In this document: positions 1 to 6,215 of the stretch, piece by piece
How the letters are laid out: each line of letters starts with the position of its first letter
Position numbering within the stretch: the stretch's first letter is position 1
NCBI GenBank assembly: GCA_963730005.1
Contig: CAVSPO010000035.1
Location: 1 to 9,629 of the forward strand
Source of the DNA: CAVSPO01 sp963730005
GTDB lineage: Bacteria; Actinomycetota; Actinomycetes; Propionibacteriales; Propionibacteriaceae
Length of the DNA: 9,629 bases
Direction of reading: 5' to 3'
Translations under genes and position numbers: made by a program
Notes under the pieces: generated by a model
Seen by the model: the letters and a program-made list of their open reading frames with translations, nothing else
Told to the model about the DNA's origin: nothing
Databases searched by the model: none

Positions 1-17
1 CCTGAGTTGGACCTCTT
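1..17 (+). repeat. Left inverted repeat of the IS1634-type element
   Basis: It pairs with 3126-3142 at 16 of 17 positions; the single difference is T at base 3 against C. The repeat could extend to the left of the window. Confidence 0.7.
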
Positions 18-98
18 GACCCGGTTGTCGGGGTTTCGCGGGGTGGAGTTCCTTGTCAGCGCGGTTTGGTGGTCGGTTTTGGGGCACTAAGGGCGAGG

Positions 99-104
99 TA
101 GGAT
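99..104 (+). promoter_or_regulatory. Putative -10 box of a leaderless IS1634 transposase transcript
   Basis: TAGGAT fits the actinobacterial -10 pattern TAnnnT. It is followed by exactly 6 bases and then the GTG start at 111, so transcription would begin at or next to the start codon. No convincing -35 hexamer is seen. No good Shine-Dalgarno site with normal spacing precedes the GTG, which fits a leaderless message. Confidence 0.4.
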
Positions 105-110
105 CGGGGG

Positions 111-782
111 GTGAGCCCGTTCCTGCGGAAGGTGAAGACGGCTTCGGGGGCGACGGCTGTGCAGATCGTGGAGAAGCGGGGCGGGGTCCGCACGATTCTG
201 GAGCATCTTGGCTCGGCGCATGACGAGGCCGAGCTGGTCGCGTTGTTGCGGATCGGGCATGACAAGTTGCACGCCAACCAGCCGATGCTGGAGCTGCCCA
301 CCCAGGGTGGGGCCCGTCCTGGGGTGGCGGTGATCGAGGGCAAGCAGTCCCAGTTGTTGATCGACGTGGTTCGTGGCGCCTGGAATCGGCTCGGGTTCGA
401 CGTGGTCGATGACGAGGCGTTCTTCCAGCTCGTGCTGGCCCGGCTCGTGGAGCCGACCTCGAAGCTCGACAGCTTGCGGATCGTGGCCGATCTCGGGATT
501 GCACCAGTGCACTTGTCCACGGTGAAGCGGTGCCTGAAACGCTGTGCTGACATGGACTATCGAGATCGGGTCGCGCAGGCGTGTTTCCACCATGTGTGGA
601 CCGACCACGGCGGGGACGTGTCCTTGCTGATGTATGACGTGACGACGTTGTACTTCGAGACCGACACCGAAGACGACCTCCGCAAGGTCGGCTTCTCCAA
701 GGAACGCCGTGTGGACCCCCAGATCGTGGTCGGGCTGTTGGTCGACCGGTCAGGGTTCGGAGGTGTCAGATGGTCTGTGTAA
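111..782 (+). pseudogene. IS1634-family transposase, 5' part, split by IS256
   Basis: This is the N-terminal part of a DDE transposase that would catalyse cut-and-paste movement of the outer element. Residues 1-216 (111-758) are native; the frame then runs into the IS256 end and stops at 782 after 7 foreign residues. The first catalytic aspartate is D176 in LLMYDVTTLYFE. Joining codon 216 (TTC, 756-758) to CCG at 2224 restores one continuous 516-residue frame across the 8-bp target duplication, so the gene was intact when IS256 arrived. The GTG start at 111 is 6 bases after a TAGGAT box. Cut off from its D254 and E427, this piece should be inactive. Confidence 0.85.
751..758. repeat. 8-bp target-site duplication, left copy (IS256 insertion)
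   Basis: CAGGGTTC here is repeated exactly at 2216-2223 on the far side of the IS256 element. Flanking bases differ (T at 750 against C at 2215; G at 759 against C at 2224), which fixes the length at 8 bp, a usual size for IS256-family insertions. Confidence 0.92.
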
Positions 783-800
783 GGGATGTGGTCCTTCCTG

Positions 801-807
801 AAGGGAG
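801..807 (+). promoter_or_regulatory. Ribosome binding site that sets the IS256 transposase start
   Basis: AAGGGAG lies 8 bases before the in-frame GTG at 816. The upstream in-frame ATG at 786 directly abuts an AAGGG with no spacer, and the ATG at 831 has no such site, so GTG 816 is the preferred start. Confidence 0.6.
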
Positions 808-815
808 CCCAGACT

Positions 816-2174
816 GTGACTGTGACCAAGATGAGTGCGGAGCGTGAAGAGCGTCGCCGGCGGCAGAAGGAACTGGCCGACGAGTTGAAGGCGTCGGGGG
901 CGTTGGATGGGATCTTCGCCAAGATCGATGCCGGGGAACCGTTGACCGGGGATGGCGGGCTGCTGGGTGGCATGTTGAAGGCCGCTTTGGAACGGGGCCT
1001 GGAGACCGAACTCACCGACCATGTCGGCTACGAACGCGGCGCGCCGGACGCGTCGATGTTCCCGAACTCGCGTAACGGCACGAGCACCAAGATCGTGGCC
1101 ACCGAGGTCGGCGACGTCGAATTGGCGGTGCCACGCGATCGTGACGGCTCGTTCACCCCGATGCTGGTCCCCAAGGGCCAGCGCCGCCTGGACGGGCTGG
1201 ACGGCATGATCATCTCGCTTTATGCCGGTGGGATGACGATCCGCGACATCCAGCACCATCTCGCCTCGACGCTGGGCACCGAGCTGTCGCACGAAACGAT
1301 CAGCAAGATCACCGACCAGATCGCTGAGGAAGTCCTCGCCTGGCAGACCCGGCCGTTGGAAGCGCTGTATCCGGTGATCTATCTCGACGCGATCGTCGTG
1401 AAAATCCGTGATGGCGCGCATGTGCGTAACAAGGCCGCCCATATCGCTGTCGGGGTCGACATGGACGGTATCAAGCACGTTCTCGGGATCTGGGTGCAGA
1501 CCAACGAGGGCGCGAAGTTCTGGGCTGGTGTGTGCGCCGAACTGTCCAACCGCGGCATCCGTGACGTGCTGATCGTGTGCTGTGATGGGCTGACCGGCTT
1601 CGCCGAAGCGGTCGGGGCGACCTGGCCGCAGGCGACCGTCCAGACGTGCGTGGTGCACCTGATCAGGGCCGCGATGCGGTTCGTGAACTACAAGGACCGC
1701 AAGACCGTGGCGACAGCGTTGAAGCCGATCTACACCGCGGTGAACGAGGACGCCGCACTGGAGGCCCTGGAAGCGTTCGAGACCGGCGAGCTGGGCCGGC
1801 GCTACCCGTCGGCGGTCAAGACGTTCCACGACGCCTGGGACCGGTTCATCCCGTTCCTGGCGTTCCCGCCCGAGCTGCGCCGGGTGATCTACACCACCAA
1901 CAGCATCGAATCGTTGAACTACCAGCTGCGCAAGGTCACCAAGAACCGCGGCCACTTCCCCAACGACGCAGCGGCCGTGAAACTGTTGTGGCTGGCGATC
2001 TGCAATATCGAGGACAAACGAGCCCGTGACCGCGCCAAAGAACGAGGACTCGGGCGAGCCGCGAAACGCAAAGCCGAAGGCCGACTCGTCGAAGGAGCCG
2101 TGACCACCAACTGGAAACAAGCCCTCGAACAACTCGCGCTGGCCTACCCCGAACGCATCAACCCCCACCTTTAA
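816..2174 (+). CDS. IS256-family transposase
   Basis: A full-length transposase of 452 residues from GTG 816 (462 if started at ATG 786). It cuts and joins DNA at the element ends, using an RNase H-like DDE core. Visible catalytic residues, numbered from GTG 816, are D191 in VIYLDAIVV, D257 in VCCDGLTGF and E365 in NSIESLNYQLRK. The family C-x2-H signature is present as C278-H281 in VQTCVVHLIR. The N-terminal part is highly charged, followed by a conserved block with NSRNG and VPRDRDGSF typical of the family. Length and motif order match usual IS256 transposases with no frameshift, so it is probably active. It is the only gene in its element. Confidence 0.95.
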   Translation: MTVTKMSAEREERRRRQKELADELKASGALDGIFAKIDAGEPLTGDGGLLGGMLKAALERGLETELTDHVGYERGAPDASMFPNSRNGTSTKIVATEVGDVELAVPRDRDGSFTPMLVPKGQRRLDGLDGMIISLYAGGMTIRDIQHHLASTLGTELSHETISKITDQIAEEVLAWQTRPLEALYPVIYLDAIVVKIRDGAHVRNKAAHIAVGVDMDGIKHVLGIWVQTNEGAKFWAGVCAELSNRGIRDVLIVCCDGLTGFAEAVGATWPQATVQTCVVHLIRAAMRFVNYKDRKTVATALKPIYTAVNEDAALEALEAFETGELGRRYPSAVKTFHDAWDRFIPFLAFPPELRRVIYTTNSIESLNYQLRKVTKNRGHFPNDAAAVKLLWLAICNIEDKRARDRAKERGLGRAAKRKAEGRLVEGAVTTNWKQALEQLALAYPERINPHL

Positions 2175-2181
2175 ACCCAAC

Positions 2182-2215
2182 ACCAGATCACTTACACAAA
2201 AGACTTGACAGGCTC
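2182..2215 (-). repeat. Right inverted repeat of the IS256 element
   Basis: Its reverse complement matches 759-792 at 23 of 34 positions. The conserved blocks are TGTCA (positions 6-10 from the tip) and GTGTAAG (positions 19-25). The transposase stop codon lies just outside it at 2172-2174. Confidence 0.75.
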
Positions 2216-2223
2216 CAGGGTTC
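2216..2223. repeat. 8-bp target-site duplication, right copy (IS256 insertion)
   Basis: CAGGGTTC, identical to 751-758. The interrupted transposase frame resumes directly after it at 2224. Confidence 0.92.
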
Positions 2224-3126
2224 CCGCTCGAGATCGCCTGCTTCCAGGGAAACCAGGCCGAAACCCACACGATCATCCCGGTGATCCAGGCCTTCCAGAA
2301 ACGCCACGGGGTCGCTGACATGGTCGTCGTCGCAGATGCCGGGATGCTGTCCGCGGCGAACCTGACGGCGATCGACGAGGCCGGGTTGCGGTTCATCGTC
2401 GGGTCGCGGGTCACGAAAGCACCCCTGGACCTGGCCAAACACTTCCGCTGGCACGGCAACGCGTTCACCGACGGTCAGATCATTGACACGATCACGATGC
2501 GCCGCACTGCCCCCGACCCGCAGCGGGTGACGACACGGGCCGAGCCGGTGTGGAACCCTGCCGAGCATCCGAAGGCGTGGCGGGCTGTCTGGGCGTACTC
2601 GCGCAAGCGGGCGGTGCGGGATCGGCACACACTGACCGCGCAACTGAAACGGGCCCAAGCCGTCGTGGACGGCGACACGCCCGCCAAGAAGGTCCGTTTC
2701 GTGAAGACCACCGGCCAGCGCGCGACCTTGGACGAGGCATCCCTGGAACGCGCCGAAGCCCTTGTGGGGCTGAAGGGCTACGTCACCAACATCACCGCGG
2801 CTGTGATGCCTGCCACCGAGGTCATCGCCAGCTACCACGACTTGTGGAGGGTCGAGCAGTCCTTCCGCATGTCCAAGTCGGACCTTGCTGCGCGGCCGAT
2901 CTTCCACCGCACCCGGGAGGCGATCGAGGCCCACCTCACCATCGTGTTCACAGCGCTCGCGATCGCCCGCGACCTGCAAGCCCGCAGCGGCTGGTCGCTG
3001 AAGAAGATCATCCGGGCGCTCCGCCCCCTGCAGCACGTCACCATCCGCCTGACCGGCCAACAACTCCAAGCCGAACCCGTTGTCCCCGACGACGTCGCCG
3101 AACTACTGGCCGCTCTGGGGCACTAA
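2224..3126 (+). pseudogene. IS1634-family transposase, 3' part, split by IS256
   Basis: This is the C-terminal 300 codons of the interrupted transposase, residues 217-516 of the rebuilt protein. It carries the second aspartate (D254, in VVVADAGML) and the catalytic glutamate (E427) in YHDLWRVEQSFRMSKSDL. That block contains the Y-x-R-x-E-x6-K arrangement (Y420, R425, E427, K434) seen in IS4/IS1634-type enzymes. The TAA stop at 3124-3126 touches the right inverted repeat. The piece has no start codon of its own at 2224; initiation at GTG 2281 would give 281 residues without the first catalytic aspartate, so independent activity is unlikely. Confidence 0.85.
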
Positions 3127-3708
3127 AGAGGTCCAACTCGGGTGGAGCCGGGCCGTCCACAGGATGTCCTGGAGGACGCCGTTTCCCAGGCCGGGGATGC
3201 GCTGCCCGGTGGCCAGGAAAGCCTTGAGGCTGAGCTTCCGGGCGCCCGGTTCAGCCAGCAGCCCGTCGAAGTGGACGGCGTTGAAGCGGTCACTCAGCGG
3301 GGACGGCTTGTCGCTGGCCGCCCGGTAGTAGGGGTTGTCGAAATCGCCGGTGAAGCAGGACAGCTGTCCGTACATGGCGACGGTGGCGCTCAGGGCGCTG
3401 CCGTCGGTGAAGGCGAGCAGCAGTTGGTGTTTGTCGGGTGGCCGGGTGCCGGCGCCGTGATGGCGCAGGTTGACGCCGTCACCGAACAGGAGCCGGCGCT
3501 CGCCGAACCCGAGCTCGACCAAGCCGCCGTGGGCCACTGCGTCCGTGACGGTCCTCCCGACCAGGAGTGCGGGGTAATCGCCGGGGTCGCCGGTGAAGAA
3601 CGCGAACCGGTGCGAGGACTGCCCGGCGACCACGGACGCCACGGTGTTGCCGGTGACGGTGGCCGCCAATTGCAGTGCGAGGGAATGGGCCTCGGGCATC
3701 TCGATCAT
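3103..3708 (-). pseudogene. Fpg/endonuclease VIII-like DNA glycosylase, 3' end removed by an IS
   Basis: The fragment belongs to the Fpg/Nei-like glycosylase family, whose members excise oxidised bases from DNA and nick the strand. The subgroup resembles proteins starting MIE(L/M)PEA rather than MPELPE. About 190 native residues remain, running from the N-terminal sandwich domain to the helix-two-turn-helix region (PGLGNGVLQDILWTARLHP). The next 11 residues come from the right end of the IS1634-type element, with the stop at 3103-3105. Family members usually run to about 270-290 residues, so roughly 80-90 residues, including the usual zinc-finger region, are missing. The start ATG at 3708 is 6 bases after a TAnnnT box. 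A second ATG at 3699 would give an N-terminal MPE, the proline position used by classical Fpg. Probably non-functional. Confidence 0.8.
3126..3142 (-). repeat. Right inverted repeat of the IS1634-type element
   Basis: Its reverse complement matches bases 1-17 at 16 of 17 positions. It joins the glycosylase gene directly after the codons for Leu-His-Pro. The exact junction is uncertain by a few bases because the outer C/G bases could belong to either sequence. Confidence 0.7.
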
Positions 3709-3714
3709 GCGATC

Positions 3715-3720
3715 AGGCTA
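3715..3720 (-). promoter_or_regulatory. Putative -10 box of the glycosylase gene
   Basis: On the minus strand TAGCCT is followed by 6 bases and then the ATG at 3708, so the transcript would be leaderless. No clear -35 hexamer or Shine-Dalgarno site is seen. The position favours the ATG at 3708 over the one at 3699. Confidence 0.4.
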
Positions 3721-3808
3721 GGACGTTCTCCCGACGCTCCCCTTGTCACCATGCCATCGAACGCCACGCCATCGGATGCAGGGACACGACCGGCCGTATC
3801 CGGACTCC

Positions 3809-4702
3809 TCAGACGAAGGCGGAGATTTCGATCTTCTTCATCTCCATCAGCTTCTGATAGGCGTCCGGCGCCTGCATGAGCTCGTCCAGGTTCACGGGGA
3901 TGATCTGCCAGCTGAGCCCGAACTGGTCGGCGCACCAGCCGCACTGCTCCGCCTCGGGATGGAAGCTGAGGGCGTCCCAGTAGTGGTCGATCTCGGCCTG
4001 GTCTGCGCACTCGATGATCAGCGAGACGCCGCAGTTGAAGGTGTAGTCCTGTTCAACCGCGGAATCCATCAACGCGAACCACTGGCCGAGGAGCTCCAGG
4101 TCAGCGAACATCACGGCGCCCGGCCCGGCCGGCCCGGTCTGTTCCGGGTAGTGCGCCACAGTGCCGACGCGCGCCCCGGGGAAGACCTGCTGGTAGAAGT
4201 CCAGGGCCTCGCCGGCCCGGTTCTGCGCCGCGCCCCCGAACAGCAGGCTGGGGACGATGAAGGGCCGCGGCTCGCCACGCGGGTCGCTCAGGATGAACTG
4301 CCAGCTCACGCCGTAGCGGTCCTGGAGCCAGCCGTAGCGCTTGCTGAAGAAGTGCTCCCCCAACGGCATCAACACCTGGCCGCCCTCCGACAGCGACTCC
4401 CACAGGGCGTCCAGATGCCCGCGCGCCTCCGGGTCGCGGGACGGGTCGAAGTTGAGCATGAAGGACACCGAAGGATTGACCACGAACTCCGGGCCGGCGT
4501 TGATCGCCACGAACCGGTAGCCGCCAATCTCGAACTCGACGGTGAGCTCCTTGCCGGCAAACTCCTGCTGGAAGTCGAGCAGCCCCTCAGTCGGGTAGTA
4601 CTGGGTGGCGCTCACTCGGGCGTCCGGGAACACAGACGTGTAGAACGTGACAGCCTCGGCTGCCTTGTGGTCGAACCACAGACAGGGCACGATCCTCTGC
4701 AT
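3809..4702 (-). CDS. PhnB-like VOC-superfamily protein with two domains
   Basis: A 297-residue protein made of two related halves of the 3-dmu-9_3-mt/PhnB-like branch of the vicinal oxygen chelate superfamily. Each half opens the same way: IVPCLWFDHKAAEAVTFYTSVFP (split here as IVPCLWFDHK then AVTFYTSVFP) near residue 4, and PFIVPSLLFGG with ALDFYQQVFPGAR near residue 150. Both halves also carry a closing GVSWQF or GLSWQI block (YGVSWQFIL, FGLSWQIIPV). There is no signal peptide or membrane segment, so it should be cytoplasmic. The substrate is unknown; this family is often annotated as a methyltransferase without evidence. The ATG start is supported by GAGGTGG just upstream. The ISL3 element now lies 105 bp upstream of the start. 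Confidence 0.9.
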   Translation of the reverse strand: MQRIVPCLWFDHKAAEAVTFYTSVFPDARVSATQYYPTEGLLDFQQEFAGKELTVEFEIGGYRFVAINAGPEFVVNPSVSFMLNFDPSRDPEARGHLDALWESLSEGGQVLMPLGEHFFSKRYGWLQDRYGVSWQFILSDPRGEPRPFIVPSLLFGGAAQNRAGEALDFYQQVFPGARVGTVAHYPEQTGPAGPGAVMFADLELLGQWFALMDSAVEQDYTFNCGVSLIIECADQAEIDHYWDALSFHPEAEQCGWCADQFGLSWQIIPVNLDELMQAPDAYQKLMEMKKIEISAFV

Positions 4703-4707
4703 TGATC

Positions 4708-4713
4708 CACCTC
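4708..4713 (-). promoter_or_regulatory. Ribosome binding site of the VOC gene
   Basis: On the minus strand GAGGTG is followed by GATCA and then ATG at 4702, a normal Shine-Dalgarno spacing. Confidence 0.6.
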
Positions 4714-4799
4714 ATTCCGGCTTGGTCGTTCTCAGTGACACAGCCACCCGCAGGCACCTATGCGCCGACTGTAGTCGCCGAGCGCGAAAGTCAGGGGCC

Positions 4800-4807
4800 C
4801 GTTTGAT
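4800..4807. repeat. 8-bp target-site duplication, left copy (ISL3 insertion)
   Basis: CGTTTGAT is repeated exactly at 6261-6268 outside the other end of the ISL3 element. Eight bases is the usual ISL3-family duplication. The following GG also matches by chance because the element itself starts with GG. Confidence 0.92.
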
Positions 4808-4836
4808 GGCTCTTCACAGAAGAGAGTGGGTGAGGG
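4808..4836 (+). repeat. Left inverted repeat of the ISL3 element
   Basis: It matches the reverse complement of 6232-6260 at 26 of 29 positions. The transposase stop codon (4814-4816) lies inside this repeat. Confidence 0.85.
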
Positions 4837-6115
4837 GTCTGAACCCTCCGGCGTCGAGTAGGGATCGGGCGATGTAGTTGACGATGTTGCGGAACCCGCG
4901 GGCGGTGCCACGGAGGTGTTCCAGGAGCCCATTGATCGCTTCGCTGGGACCGTTCGACGTGCCGGGGTGGTCGAAGAACGCGAGGATGTCGTCTCGGCGC
5001 CGGTGCAGGGTCCGGCCCAGGGTGCGCAGTTCGGCCAGCCCGGCCGGGACGCCGTTCTTGAGGGTGTCGATCAGCCGGGTCATGATCTTCTTCCCCTCGG
5101 CTGGCTGCTCGGCCTGGTAGGCGTCGATGACGTCTTGGTAGACGTTCCAGGTGACCCCGAACGCGACGTGTTCGGGGTCGGTGAACACCTTGGCGAGACG
5201 ATCGTGTTGCCTGTCGGTGAGCAACGCGGCCCGGGTTCTGGCGACCCTGCGGATCCCGTAGAGCGGGTCACCCGAACGGCCCCGGTGACCGAGGGATTCT
5301 TGTTGGATTCGTTGCCGGCACAGGTCGAGTTTCTCGCCGGCCAGCGCGACCACGTGGTACGGATCCATCACGGTGACCACCTGCTCGATCGCTTCGACCG
5401 CGGCGGTCTTGTAGCCGGTGAAGCCGTCCATCGCCACCACCTCGACGCCGTCGCGGAACGCTTCGGTCTGGGCCTCCAGCCAGGTCTTGAACACCTGTTT
5501 GGAGCGGCCCTCGATCACCGCCAGCAGCCGTGACGGTCCGGTCCCGGTCCTTGTCGGAGTGAGATCGATCACCACGGTGACGTATCGGTCGCCGTGTCGG
5601 GTGTGACGCCAGACGTGCTCGTCCACGCCGATCGTGGTCACCTTGTCGAGCCGGCCCGGATGGTCGATCAGCAGTTCGGCGCCGGCGGCCAGAACCGCGT
5701 CGTTGGCGGTGTGCCAGGCCACCCCGAGGTTCGCCGCGACCCGCGCCATCGACATCCGGTCGATCACCACCGACTTGACCGCCATCATCACCGCGTCCCG
5801 CGACAACTTGCCGCGCTCCGCCACGGCCGCGCTCAGGTCATGACGCCAGGTCCGCCGGCACCCGGCGCACCGGTAACGCGGGACCAGCACCCGCAACAAG
5901 GTCGGTTTCCAGCCGAACGGCACATGCGCCACGCGCCGCACCACCGTGTCGTGCCGAGTCCCCGCGTCACCACAACCCGGGCAGGGCGTCGGCGGGGTGG
6001 TCGGGACACACGTCAACACCGTGTGGTCGGGTTCGACCCGCTGGGCGGTCACGGACAGACCGAGACGATCCAGACGGCAGAACTGATCAAGACAGGGTGG
6101 AGTAACGTTTCGCAC
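4814..6115 (-). CDS. ISL3-family transposase
   Basis: A 433-residue transposase, full length for the ISL3 family. An N-terminal zinc-binding region has CPGCG (C45, C48) and CAGC (C83, C86), followed by a helix-turn-helix-like stretch around residues 115-145. The DDE catalytic set is D165 in IGVDEHVW, D230 in VAMDGFTGY and E392 in GPSEAINGLLEHLRG. The GTG start at 6115 has AAGGG five bases upstream, but that site lies in the 3' arm of a strong hairpin. The stop codon is inside the element's left inverted repeat. No frameshift or passenger gene is seen, so the element is likely active. Confidence 0.95.
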   Translation of the reverse strand: MRNVTPPCLDQFCRLDRLGLSVTAQRVEPDHTVLTCVPTTPPTPCPGCGDAGTRHDTVVRRVAHVPFGWKPTLLRVLVPRYRCAGCRRTWRHDLSAAVAERGKLSRDAVMMAVKSVVIDRMSMARVAANLGVAWHTANDAVLAAGAELLIDHPGRLDKVTTIGVDEHVWRHTRHGDRYVTVVIDLTPTRTGTGPSRLLAVIEGRSKQVFKTWLEAQTEAFRDGVEVVAMDGFTGYKTAAVEAIEQVVTVMDPYHVVALAGEKLDLCRQRIQQESLGHRGRSGDPLYGIRRVARTRAALLTDRQHDRLAKVFTDPEHVAFGVTWNVYQDVIDAYQAEQPAEGKKIMTRLIDTLKNGVPAGLAELRTLGRTLHRRRDDILAFFDHPGTSNGPSEAINGLLEHLRGTARGFRNIVNYIARSLLDAGGFRPLTHSLL

Positions 6116-6117
6116 AA

Positions 6118-6176
6118 GGGCCCTTGGGTTTGCGGATCAGGCGTCAGATACCTCCATCCTGCCAACCCGAGGGCCC
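6118..6176 (-). promoter_or_regulatory. Hairpin covering the ISL3 transposase ribosome binding site
   Basis: On the minus strand GGGCCCTCGGGTT (6176-6164) can pair with AACCCAAGGGCCC (6130-6118), 12 of 13 positions, with a single C-A mismatch and a 33-base loop. The AAGGG Shine-Dalgarno sequence (6121-6125) is in the 3' arm, and the stem ends two bases before the GTG start. Folded, it should hide the ribosome binding site. The pairing is seen; the regulatory role is inferred. Confidence 0.5.
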
Positions 6177-6215
6177 CCACATCCCTCACCACGCGGCCAC
6201 AACAGCAGAGTGCCG

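Larger units (their letters stand above)
759..2215 (+). mobile_element. IS256-family insertion sequence, complete, 1457 bp
   Basis: A complete element with one transposase gene sits inside the IS1634-type transposase gene. The ends are imperfect inverted repeats: 759-792 and the reverse complement of 2182-2215 match at 23 of 34 positions, including TGTCA near the tip and GTGTAAG inside. Both ends are flanked by the identical 8-bp sequence CAGGGTTC. The perfect duplication, the intact transposase frame and the exact restoration of the host frame on removal all suggest a recent insertion. Confidence 0.93.
1..3142 (+). mobile_element. IS1634/IS4-type insertion sequence, interrupted by an IS256 element
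   Basis: The outer element is bounded by imperfect inverted repeats. Bases 1-17 begin CCTGAGTTGGACCTCTT, and the reverse complement of 3126-3142 reads CCCGAGTTGGACCTCTT, so 16 of 17 positions match. The single transposase gene reads left to right and ends at 3126, inside the right repeat. Without the nested IS256 copy (1457 bp) and one 8-bp duplication the element is about 1.68 kb, a normal size for a single-gene IS of this group. The right end abuts the body of a glycosylase gene, so this element disrupted that gene. The left target duplication would lie before base 1 and cannot be seen, so the outermost 1-4 bases are uncertain. Confidence 0.8.

Noticed and set aside
750..2468. Long minus-strand open frame of 572 codons across the IS256 element
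   Set aside because: It is antisense to the IS256 transposase and to both flanks of the outer transposase. Its composition is that of a GC-rich shadow frame, with no recognisable domain.
3142..4705. Plus-strand open frames antisense to the glycosylase and VOC genes
   Set aside because: The opposite strand shows clear family motifs in both genes, and these frames have none.
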